Source of the DNA: a virus
Reading direction: 5' to 3' (one strand)
IMG/VR virus record: IMGVR_UViG_3300032516_002092
Span: 1-52,429 of that record
DNA: 52,429 bases
Shown here: positions 29,886 to 36,851 of the stretch, piece by piece
How the letters are laid out: each line of letters starts with the position of its first letter
Numbering within the stretch: the first letter of the stretch is position 1
Made by a program: the position numbers and the translations under genes
Notes under the pieces: model-generated
The model's input: the letters and a program-made list of their open reading frames with translations, nothing else
The model's database searches: none
Told to the model about the DNA's origin: nothing

Positions 29886-31355
29886 ATGGCTCCACTGACC
29901 TTCGACCCGAAAATGCTTGGGGATGCGTTCGCCCAAGCGCTCATCATGGCCCAGGGGCAGAAGACCGCCGGCGTGCCCACCGGTAACCTCATGTACGGAG
30001 CGCCTGTCCCCGGCGGCGCCGCCGGGTTCTTTGGAGTGTGTGGGCTCGACAACACGCTCATCAACGCATCGGTCGGTCCCCGCGGCATCGAGTCCATGCT
30101 ACCCTCGTTCGGTACCGACATCACTAACCCGCAATTTCCGATCCTGACTGGGTTCGACCAACTGGCTGGCCAGTCGGAACCGACCGGGGCCTGCGGGGAG
30201 TGCATCGTCGGAGAGTCTGAGGGCTGCATCCTGACCGCCCAGTTTGGCAAGGTTTGCCGCGGAACCAAGGAGTTGGCACTCACCGAGATCAACACCCGGT
30301 CGACCGCGGGCGAGATGCGACTCCGCATGTTCGGCTCGGTCACCGGCGCCGACGGGCAAGCGATCCCGGGCATGGGGCACGGGACCCTCATCACCGACGA
30401 GCGGGAGATCGCCCTGGTCGAGGCCGCGGTGCTTATGCAGCGCCGGCTGGCGCAAATGCTCTGGCAGGGCAACCCTGCGAACAACGTCGGACAGGGTTAC
30501 TGGGAGTTCCCGGGCTTCGATCTGCTGATCAATACCGGGAAGATCGACGCCCTGACCGGCGTGGCCTGCCCGGCGGCGGACAGCGATATCAAAAACTTCG
30601 CCCACCAGAACATCGTCACCAAGACGAACCCGGACATCGTCGAGCTCGTCTCCATGCTGGCGATGTACCTGGAGCACAACGCCGAGCGTATGGGCCTGAC
30701 CCCCGCCGAGTGGGTGGTCGTCATGCGGCCCGAGCTGTGGTACTCCCTGACTGAAGTGTGGGCCTGCCGGTACATGACCTACCGGTGCGCCGTCAACTCC
30801 AGCGTCACGCCAACGGTTGACACTGCAGTCACCATCCAGATGCGCGACCAGATGCGGGCCGGGAAGTACCTGTGGGTCAACGGACGCCAGTACCCGGTTG
30901 TCACCGACGACGGCATCTACGAGCACAACAACGCCAACACCGCCGGCATCCAGCCCGGCCAGTACTCCAGCGACATCTACTTCGTGCCGCTGCGAGTGAT
31001 GGGCACTCCGGTTACGTACATGGAATACCAAGATTTCAGCAAGACCCTGGCCGGTGTGCCGCTGAATCCCCAGAACTTCAACAGCAGCGTCTGGATCACC
31101 GATGGCGGGCGCTTCCTGGTGGACCGGACGTTCACCAACCGGTGCTACCACGACAACATCACCATCAAGACCCGCTTGATCCTGCGGACGCCGCAGCTTG
31201 CTGGCCGTGTTCAGAACGTCCTGTACACGCCGCTGCAGCACTTCCGGTCCGGGTTCGACACGAACTTTGACAGAACCGCCGACCCGTACTTCGCCAAGGG
31301 CGGCACTTCCAGCCGGCACGTGAGCCAGCTCTACAGTGAGTGGCACGCCCGCTAG
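29886..31355 (+). CDS. Major capsid protein
   Basis: A 489-residue protein, ATG 29886 after AAAGGA. It follows the protease/scaffold gene and is flanked by hairpins at 29809 and 31380, as expected for a highly expressed capsid gene. Features of an HK97-type fold are seen loosely: a long N-terminal arm, a helix with REIALVEAAVLMQRRLAQML, an AEWVVVMRPELWYSL strand-helix, and a C-terminal domain with strand pairs. Several Cys residues (CGECIVGESEGC at about 99-110) are unusual and could cross-link or bind metal. The call rests on position, size and layout. Confidence 0.82.
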   Translation: MAPLTFDPKMLGDAFAQALIMAQGQKTAGVPTGNLMYGAPVPGGAAGFFGVCGLDNTLINASVGPRGIESMLPSFGTDITNPQFPILTGFDQLAGQSEPTGACGECIVGESEGCILTAQFGKVCRGTKELALTEINTRSTAGEMRLRMFGSVTGADGQAIPGMGHGTLITDEREIALVEAAVLMQRRLAQMLWQGNPANNVGQGYWEFPGFDLLINTGKIDALTGVACPAADSDIKNFAHQNIVTKTNPDIVELVSMLAMYLEHNAERMGLTPAEWVVVMRPELWYSLTEVWACRYMTYRCAVNSSVTPTVDTAVTIQMRDQMRAGKYLWVNGRQYPVVTDDGIYEHNNANTAGIQPGQYSSDIYFVPLRVMGTPVTYMEYQDFSKTLAGVPLNPQNFNSSVWITDGGRFLVDRTFTNRCYHDNITIKTRLILRTPQLAGRVQNVLYTPLQHFRSGFDTNFDRTADPYFAKGGTSSRHVSQLYSEWHAR

Positions 31356-31379
31356 CCGCAACCAATCGTGAGTAGTGGG

Positions 31380-31401
31380 GGGGAGGGTCAACACCCTCCC
31401 C
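31380..31401 (+). terminator. Hairpin, probable partial terminator after capsid
   Basis: GGGGAGGGT (31380-31388) pairs with ACCCTCCCC (31393-31401) around CAAC. The following sequence is pyrimidine-rich but not a true T-run, so termination may be partial. Confidence 0.55.
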
Positions 31402-31423
31402 TCGCTCTTCCCAAGGAGATGCA

Positions 31424-31648
31424 GTGAAGAAGGTGTTGGTGCAGTACGGGGGCACCTCGTGCCGCAAATGCGGTCAGCAGGGCTCACCCATCGAGGCCGT
31501 CGCCGTAGAGCACGGTATCGAGGATGTCGAGTTTCACCCGGACCGGGTGGTGGTCAACGGCGTGGAGGGTCCCGCCGTGTTCCCGCGGCCGGTAGGGTTT
31601 GTCAGGGTGAAAGCCGACGATGGGCAGCAGCAGCGAGGTGCTAAATGA
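31424..31648 (+). CDS. Small hypothetical protein after capsid
   Basis: A 74-residue protein, start at GTG 31424 or close by, with AAGGAGATG upstream. It contains one CRKC pair (CxxC) near residue 13-16 and otherwise beta-rich sequence (VEFHPDRVVVNG, VFPRPVGFVRV). It overlaps the next gene by ATGA. The position between capsid and the sugar-enzyme gene gives no clear hint. Function unknown. Confidence 0.55.
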   Translation: MKKVLVQYGGTSCRKCGQQGSPIEAVAVEHGIEDVEFHPDRVVVNGVEGPAVFPRPVGFVRVKADDGQQQRGAK

Positions 31649-32673
31649 GCCGAGAGGGCAATCGCAAAGAGCAGCACGGCCGGGGCTGGCAGCTCGAGGG
31701 CAAGGTCCTGGTGACCGGTGGGACGGGGTCACTAGGCCAGGCCATCGTGCGGCGAGCCAAGCGGGACCGCTGGCCAGTCGAGTTCACCATCTTGTCCAGG
31801 GACGAGGTCAAGCAGGGGCAGATGCGGGCCATCTACCCGCAGTGCCGTTACCTCCTGGGTGACGTGCGGGACATGGACGCCCTGGAGATCGCGTGCCGAG
31901 GCCAGGACATTGTCATCCATGCCGCCGCCTATAAGCAGGTGCCGACCGCTGAGGTGAACGCACATGAAACGGTCAAGACGAACGTTTGCGGGTCGTGCAA
32001 CGTAGCTATGGCGGCTGTGCGAGCCAACGTCAAACAGGTGATCGGGATCTCGACCGATAAGGCGTGCTCACCAGTCAACCTGTACGGAAAGAGCAAGGCC
32101 ATCATGGAGGCCGTCTTCCAGCAGGCCAATACCTGGGGCGACACCCGGTTCTCCCTGACTCGCTATGGCAACGTGGTGGGCAGCCGGGGCAGCATCATCC
32201 CGCTGTTTCAGAAACAGGCGGCAGCAGGGCAGTCGCTCACCGTGACCGACCGGCGCATGAACCGCTTTTGGCTCTCGCTCCAGGACGCCGTAGACCTGAT
32301 CGTCCAGGCATGGCGGGAACCGGGGGCCGGGACTATCGTGGTGCCGAAGCTCCCTAGCATGTTGGTCGTGGACCTGGCCCGGGTGGTATGGGAGATGCAC
32401 GGGTCACTCCGTGGGGCAGCCCTGCCGGCGTACATCGTCGACATCGGCATTCGCCCGGGTGAGAAGATCGACGAGCACCTCCTCCATCGGGGCGAGTCGC
32501 TGCACACTGAGGACCGTGGCGAGTTCTATCGTGTGTACCCGGCGTCGTCGGGTTACCACGGGTGCCTGCCGGATGGGTTCGAGTATCGCACAGACACCAC
32601 GGAGCTGCGGCTATCGTACGGCGGCATGCAGAGCATGATCCGGGAGAGTGAGCAGGAGGAGCAGGATGTCTGA
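31645..32673 (+). CDS. NAD-dependent sugar epimerase/dehydratase (CapD/PseB-like)
   Basis: A 342-residue short-chain dehydrogenase of the extended type. The NAD-binding VTGGTGSLGQAI lies at 21-32; IHAAAYKQVPTAE at about 91-103 and ISTDKACSPVNLYGKSK at about 135-151 carry the conserved Asp-Lys and YxxxK catalytic pair, and SLTRYGNVVGSRGS follows. This matches CapD/FlaA1/PseB enzymes that convert UDP-HexNAc sugars. It is the first enzyme of the island and could make the nucleotide sugar used by the glycosyltransferases downstream. Such genes are normally host surface-glycan genes. Confidence 0.88.
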   Translation: MSREGNRKEQHGRGWQLEGKVLVTGGTGSLGQAIVRRAKRDRWPVEFTILSRDEVKQGQMRAIYPQCRYLLGDVRDMDALEIACRGQDIVIHAAAYKQVPTAEVNAHETVKTNVCGSCNVAMAAVRANVKQVIGISTDKACSPVNLYGKSKAIMEAVFQQANTWGDTRFSLTRYGNVVGSRGSIIPLFQKQAAAGQSLTVTDRRMNRFWLSLQDAVDLIVQAWREPGAGTIVVPKLPSMLVVDLARVVWEMHGSLRGAALPAYIVDIGIRPGEKIDEHLLHRGESLHTEDRGEFYRVYPASSGYHGCLPDGFEYRTDTTELRLSYGGMQSMIRESEQEEQDV

Positions 32674-33049
32674 GACCGTGGCCATCGCTGATACGTGCAA
32701 GGCACCCCACTGGACATGCTCTGGAAGCGCCTGCACCAACTGCCTTTGTGGCGTCCGCCTGGAGACCAGCAACCTGGATGCCCTGTTCAAGCAGGCGGAC
32801 GCATCGCTGGACAGCCTGAAGGTGGCTGTTTGCTTACGTGACGAGCTGCAGCCTGGTGCATGGCTCCGAGAGTCTGTTCGGGCGCTGAAGCCGGGCGGCG
32901 AGATGCGCTTTACCCTGCTGGCTGAGAAGCGTGGCGGCAATATGTCGCCAGCTTACCTCATGTCGTGGCTGGACGAACACCGCCAGTGGACCATGCAGCG
33001 CACAGCGGGCGGCGACATCCTGCTGTGGCTGCGCAAGAACTACGCATGA
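32666..33049 (+). CDS. Methyltransferase-like fragment
   Basis: A 127-residue protein, ATG 32666, overlapping the epimerase stop. Residues 8-30 hold a Cys cluster (CKAPHWTC...CTNCLC). The rest matches the second half of a class I methyltransferase: SLKVAVCLRDEL, ESVRALKPGGEMRFTLLAEK and a closing strand. The N-terminal AdoMet-binding motif is absent, so it is probably a truncated or degenerate methyltransferase, or a partner of a neighbouring complete one. Confidence 0.6.
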   Translation: MSETVAIADTCKAPHWTCSGSACTNCLCGVRLETSNLDALFKQADASLDSLKVAVCLRDELQPGAWLRESVRALKPGGEMRFTLLAEKRGGNMSPAYLMSWLDEHRQWTMQRTAGGDILLWLRKNYA

Positions 33050-33759
33050 CGACCATCACTGCTATCGTGACGGTGGGACCGTCCCCACAGCACAAGCACT
33101 GGCTACCGGAGTGCTTGGAAAGTATCTGGGCACAGTCGCGGCGCCCGGATAAGCTGATCGTCTTCGATGATGGGGCGCACCTCGACAAAGGGCAGCGCCC
33201 GGACTGGCTCCAGTGGTCACGTGTCGTATCGGCACCGTGGCACGTCGGCCAGACAGATGCGCTGAACTTCGCCATTGCCAAGGCCGAGACCGATACCGTC
33301 ATCCCGGTGGACAGCGACGACCGGCTTCTACCAGGCTGTCTGGAGGAGTGTGAGGCCGAGTACAACAGAATAGGCGACCCATGGCGCTACTACTACGTCT
33401 GCCTGGCGCTGGGCGATACTGGCCGGACCCAGGCTTGCGCTGGGGGCATTGCCCTGTTCAGCCGCCGCCTGTGGGCCTACCTGGGGGGTTATCCCGACGT
33501 GGGGCCGGGCTCGCCCGACGTGCCGTTTGTCGACCTCATCCTCCGCTATGCACATGGTGTGCACCCAGTCTGCGAGGGAAGGCCACTCTACTGGCACCGG
33601 GAGCACCCGCTGAACGGGGCGAAGGTGAACCTCCAGAAGCCGGACCTGTGGAATGGCTGGCTGCTGTTGAAGAAGTACCAAGCTGAGGACTGGCCCAACC
33701 AGGACCGGGGCTGGGTGCAGGGGTACGGGTTCGCAGAAGAAGCAGTGAGCAAGGGGTAA
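33046..33759 (+). CDS. Family 2-type glycosyltransferase
   Basis: A 237-residue single-domain GT-A protein, ATG 33046, overlapping the previous stop (ATGA). It has ITAIVTVGPS at the start, IVFDDGAH (the first Asp), and PVDSDDRLLPGCLEE, the DxD-type motif that binds Mn and the nucleotide sugar. A typical acceptor region and the H-R-E-H near residue 185-190 follow. It lacks membrane segments. It may transfer sugars to a virion protein or to a glycan. Confidence 0.82.
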   Translation: MTTITAIVTVGPSPQHKHWLPECLESIWAQSRRPDKLIVFDDGAHLDKGQRPDWLQWSRVVSAPWHVGQTDALNFAIAKAETDTVIPVDSDDRLLPGCLEECEAEYNRIGDPWRYYYVCLALGDTGRTQACAGGIALFSRRLWAYLGGYPDVGPGSPDVPFVDLILRYAHGVHPVCEGRPLYWHREHPLNGAKVNLQKPDLWNGWLLLKKYQAEDWPNQDRGWVQGYGFAEEAVSKG

Positions 33760-33763
33760 CAGT

Positions 33764-34519
33764 ATGGCCGATGGCTGGCCGCAAGTAAGCGTTCTGCTCA
33801 TCACGTACAAGCGCATGGACCGGGCGCTGCTGACGCTGGAAGGTGTTCGCAACCACCTGGTCTATCCGGGTCCGCTTCACTACCACGTCGCTGACGATGG
33901 TAGCGGCGGCGACCACATAGCGCAGTTGGTGGCCGAGTGCGCCCGGGACCCTCGTGCAGTCAGCGTGACATCCACTGACGCCGCTCGGGCGGGCGTGGGC
34001 GTGTCGATGAACCTCGGTCAGCACGTGTGCTGGGAGCGCTCCGACTACATCCTATGGCTAGAGGACGACTGGCAACTGACGGCACCTTTCAACCTGATGC
34101 CCTGCGTGGCAGTTCTTCGGGAGTGCCAGGACGTGGGCATGGTGCGGCTCGGCTACATGCAGCGGGGCATGACCGGGACGCTGGAGGCCGGGGGCGGCCA
34201 GTTGTGGTGGAGGTTGTCTTGGGACAGTTCTGACCCCTACGTCTTTACCGGCCACGCCGCCCTCCGGCACAAGCGATTCTGGGACTTCAACGGCGATTAC
34301 CCTGCGGGGCTGACGCCGGGAGATACCGAGGGCGTGTTTAGCGACAAGGTCCGACGTCGTCGGGGACCGGTGATGCTCTGGCCCGGCGAGGTCTGCATCT
34401 GGGGACCGTTCGGCCATATCGGTGGCGTGAGCCTGGCCGGTATGCCGGTCGGGGCGGCCTGGGACGGCGGCGACACACGACAGACACCAACGGCCGGTAT
34501 CGGCCTGCGGCCACAGTAG
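33764..34519 (+). CDS. Family 2-type glycosyltransferase
   Basis: A 251-residue GT-A protein, ATG 33764, five bases after the previous gene. Motifs: VSVLLITYKRMDRAL at 8-22, VADDGSGGDHI around 42-52, and WLEDDWQL, the DxD position near residue 99-106. A second half with GHAALRHKRFWDFNGDYP gives the acceptor loop. It differs in sequence from the glycosyltransferase encoded upstream, so the two probably have different specificities. Confidence 0.8.
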   Translation: MADGWPQVSVLLITYKRMDRALLTLEGVRNHLVYPGPLHYHVADDGSGGDHIAQLVAECARDPRAVSVTSTDAARAGVGVSMNLGQHVCWERSDYILWLEDDWQLTAPFNLMPCVAVLRECQDVGMVRLGYMQRGMTGTLEAGGGQLWWRLSWDSSDPYVFTGHAALRHKRFWDFNGDYPAGLTPGDTEGVFSDKVRRRRGPVMLWPGEVCIWGPFGHIGGVSLAGMPVGAAWDGGDTRQTPTAGIGLRPQ

Positions 34520-34537
34520 AAGCAGAGAGGAGCGTAG

Positions 34538-35131
34538 ATGTACGACGGAATCTCCGCCGAGTGGTGGATCGGCGGGCTCGCAGCCTATGACGCAGTGAAC
34601 GAGCGCCACATGTTGGCGCTACTGGCCCTGACGGGGCTTCCTGATACCTACCTGGATGTCGGGTCCGGCACCGGTGCCATGGTCAACCTGGCCCGCAAAC
34701 TGGGGGTGGACGCCTGGGGGGTCGACCAACTGCCGCGGGTGGACAAGTGGCTCCTGCCTCGGGACCTCCGGGAGCCGCTCAACCTGGGGCGGCGCTTTGA
34801 CCTGGTGACCTGTATCGAAGTAGCCGAGCACCTACCGGAGCCTAGTGCTGGTATCCTGTGCGACTCACTGGCCCGCCACGTGGAGGGGGGAGGTATCCTG
34901 GTGTTCAGCGCTTCCCTGCCGGGGCAGGCTGGAGCAGGGCACATCCATAACGCATCACCCCACTACTGGCGCACCCTGCTCTACGACCGGGGCCTGAGCT
35001 ACTCGTCGGGCCTGACCCTGAAGGCGTCACTGGTCTGGACGTGGATGCACACGCCCCTGGGCCACCTGGCGGCCAACCTGCAGGTGTTCACTATGGGCAC
35101 GCCGAACCTTCCCTCGGGGGTGGTGCCGTGA
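34538..35131 (+). CDS. Class I methyltransferase (copy 1)
   Basis: A 197-residue SAM-dependent methyltransferase, ATG 34538 after GAGAGGAGCG. Motif I is YLDVGSGTGAMVNLARKLGV at about 38-57, the acidic post-I residue is in WGVDQLP, and motif IV-V is LVTCIEVAEHLPEP. It is clearly paralogous to the protein encoded next (shared TGAMV, VDQL/LDQL, EVAEH, and a matching QVFT-G-TP-LPSGV end). The pair arose by tandem duplication. It probably methylates a sugar or small metabolite. Confidence 0.82.
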   Translation: MYDGISAEWWIGGLAAYDAVNERHMLALLALTGLPDTYLDVGSGTGAMVNLARKLGVDAWGVDQLPRVDKWLLPRDLREPLNLGRRFDLVTCIEVAEHLPEPSAGILCDSLARHVEGGGILVFSASLPGQAGAGHIHNASPHYWRTLLYDRGLSYSSGLTLKASLVWTWMHTPLGHLAANLQVFTMGTPNLPSGVVP

Positions 35132-35739
35132 GCGAGAAGTTGTTTGATGGTGAGACCCGGGAGGACTGGCTCTCTTCGCTGGTGCCGGTGGACATGGCGA
35201 TGGCCCGACATGCGATGGCCGTCTTCGCCCTGTTCGGCATTCCTGAGAACTACCTCGACGTTGGCTGTGGTACTGGGGCTATGGTGCGGGTGGCGCACAA
35301 CCTGGGGGTGAACGCCTACGGCCTGGACCAGCTTGGCGGGAACGAATCATGGTTGCCGAAGGTCAACCTGCGGGAAGACTTCGACCTGCGGCAGACGTTC
35401 GAGATCGTCTCCTGCGTGGAGGTGGCGGAGCACATCCCCCCGGAGAATCAGGCGACGTTTATCACGGCCCTGGTTCGGCACGTAGCCCTAGGCGGCGTGC
35501 TGGTCTTCACGTCGCCCTGGCCCAGCATGGCCAACAGCAGCCACAGCCACGTAAACATGCGGTACCCGCACGAGTGGCGCAAGGTGCTGTACGACGCCGG
35601 CCTGTCCTTCTCGTTCGCCCTGACTATCCAACTTGGCATGTTGTGGTCGAGCATCTGGTCGCCGCTGATGTGGCTGGCGCCAACACTGCAAGTGTTTACC
35701 AAGGGCACGCCTGACTTGCCGAGTGGGGTGGGGCAGTAG
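35128..35739 (+). CDS. Class I methyltransferase (copy 2)
   Basis: A 203-residue protein from GTG 35128 (GTGA overlap with copy 1). It carries YLDVGCGTGAMVRVAHNLGV and SCVEVAEHIPPEN, the same two motifs as copy 1, and ends with the same LQVFTKGTPDLPSGVGQ pattern. The middle differs, with SHSHVNMRYPHEWRKVLYD in place of the copy 1 equivalent, which suggests divergence of substrate after duplication. Acts in the cytoplasm. Confidence 0.82.
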   Translation: MSEKLFDGETREDWLSSLVPVDMAMARHAMAVFALFGIPENYLDVGCGTGAMVRVAHNLGVNAYGLDQLGGNESWLPKVNLREDFDLRQTFEIVSCVEVAEHIPPENQATFITALVRHVALGGVLVFTSPWPSMANSSHSHVNMRYPHEWRKVLYDAGLSFSFALTIQLGMLWSSIWSPLMWLAPTLQVFTKGTPDLPSGVGQ

Positions 35740-35751
35740 CAGGAGTAGGAG

Positions 35752-36090
35752 ATGGTGAGGGTTTGGCTTGTAACCATAGATGACGGTATTAGGGGCGTCT
35801 ACTCTTCTCAACGGATGGCTGCCAATGCTTTGCTGGACCTTCTACAAGCAGACATCCGGTATTACGCAGCAGTCGAGTGGCGTGAGGTCCATGTGCTGCC
35901 CAAAGGCTCACAGCAGGGTGAGACGCCGGTTGCCGTCTGGGTATTAATGGAGGATGGGCACATCAGAGGAGTCTACGACACTGAAGAGGCAGCAAGCGGG
36001 AGGCTGCAGTGGGATCTAAGGGCCGGACGATACCGCTGCGTCAACACAGGGAAGCACGTCGTTCAGGGAAGCATTAGCGGAGAGGCATGA
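35752..36090 (+). CDS. Protein with two VW..GVY modules
   Basis: A 112-residue protein, ATG 35752 after GGAGTAGGAG. It consists of two copies of a 45-residue unit: VWLVTIDDGIRGVYSSQRMA and VWVLMEDGHIRGVYDTEEAA. A third copy is the small gene at 36699. The pattern (strand, turn, strand, helix) is common in small phage proteins of unknown function. No catalytic residues are seen. Confidence 0.65.
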   Translation: MVRVWLVTIDDGIRGVYSSQRMAANALLDLLQADIRYYAAVEWREVHVLPKGSQQGETPVAVWVLMEDGHIRGVYDTEEAASGRLQWDLRAGRYRCVNTGKHVVQGSISGEA

Positions 36091-36683
36091 GTAGGAGCAT
36101 GAAGGAGGCGAAGATCGCCGGAGAGTGGCGAGAGAACGCGTGGTACCGGTCTACCGGCGCTATCTGGCCGCTAGGGGTGCCCATCGGGCAGTCCTGGCTT
36201 GAGTTGGGGGCGCTGCTGACGGCTATCTGGCAGTACAAGGTGACGACCTTCGTCGAGCTGGGCTGTGAGCAGGGAGGTCTGTCGGCTGTCATGGCGGCCC
36301 GGACGCAGACGGTGCCGGGATTCCGCTACCTTGGGGTCGAGCTGTTCCCGCAGAAGTTGGATGCTGAGGCCGTCGCCCTGGTGGGGCGGTCGCCTAATGC
36401 CGAGCTGCTGTACGCCGATTGCTTTGTCGATTCGACAGTGCAGCGAGTAAAGGACGTGCTGGCCGCCAGCGATGGGCCGGCGTTCGTGTTCTGCGATAAC
36501 GGCAACAAGCCGAGGGAGTTTGAACTGTACTCGCAAGTCATCCGGTCGGGCGACCTGATCGCCGCCCACGACTACGCCACGGAGATCGGACCCGCGGACC
36601 TGCAGAAGCGGCCAGCGGATATCCACTGGCTTCAAGACCCGTGGCTAGAGGGGACATGCCTGGCGATGTTCAGGCGGCAGTAG
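36087..36683 (+). CDS. CmcI-like methyltransferase
   Basis: A 198-residue protein, ATG 36087 (ATGA overlap). FVELGCEQGGLSAVMAARTQ at about 52-71 is an AdoMet-binding loop of the class I fold, followed by YLGVELFPQ and FVFCDNGNKPREFELY. This layout resembles the CmcI/cephalosporin-hydroxylase-type methyltransferases that act on sugars or small molecules. A HDY motif lies near 153-155. It fits the surrounding glycan-modification genes. Confidence 0.72.
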   Translation: MSRSMKEAKIAGEWRENAWYRSTGAIWPLGVPIGQSWLELGALLTAIWQYKVTTFVELGCEQGGLSAVMAARTQTVPGFRYLGVELFPQKLDAEAVALVGRSPNAELLYADCFVDSTVQRVKDVLAASDGPAFVFCDNGNKPREFELYSQVIRSGDLIAAHDYATEIGPADLQKRPADIHWLQDPWLEGTCLAMFRRQ

Positions 36684-36698
36684 CAGTAGGAGGGGGAG

Positions 36699-36851
36699 AT
36701 GAAGGTCTGGGTGGTTCTGGTTGGGTGGGATGTGGCAGGCATCTACGCTACAGAGGATATGGCAAAGGCTAAGAAGGACGCAGAGGTGGCGGAGGGCGTC
36801 CATTTCTGTATCCGTATTCAAGAACATGTCATCTCGGGGGCACCGGAGTGA
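36699..36851 (+). CDS. Single VW..GIY module protein
   Basis: A 50-residue protein, ATG 36699 after GTAGGAGGGGG. It is a single copy of the module seen twice at 35752 (KVWVVLVGWDVAGIYATEDM). Its stop overlaps the GTG start of the large glycosyltransferase. The strong Shine-Dalgarno and coupling support expression. Function unknown. Confidence 0.65.
   Translation: MKVWVVLVGWDVAGIYATEDMAKAKKDAEVAEGVHFCIRIQEHVISGAPE

Noticed and set aside
30099-31487. A 462-codon open frame on the minus strand
   Set aside because: Antisense shadow of the capsid gene; it shows no recognisable fold and is rich in Val/Gly/His from reversed codons.
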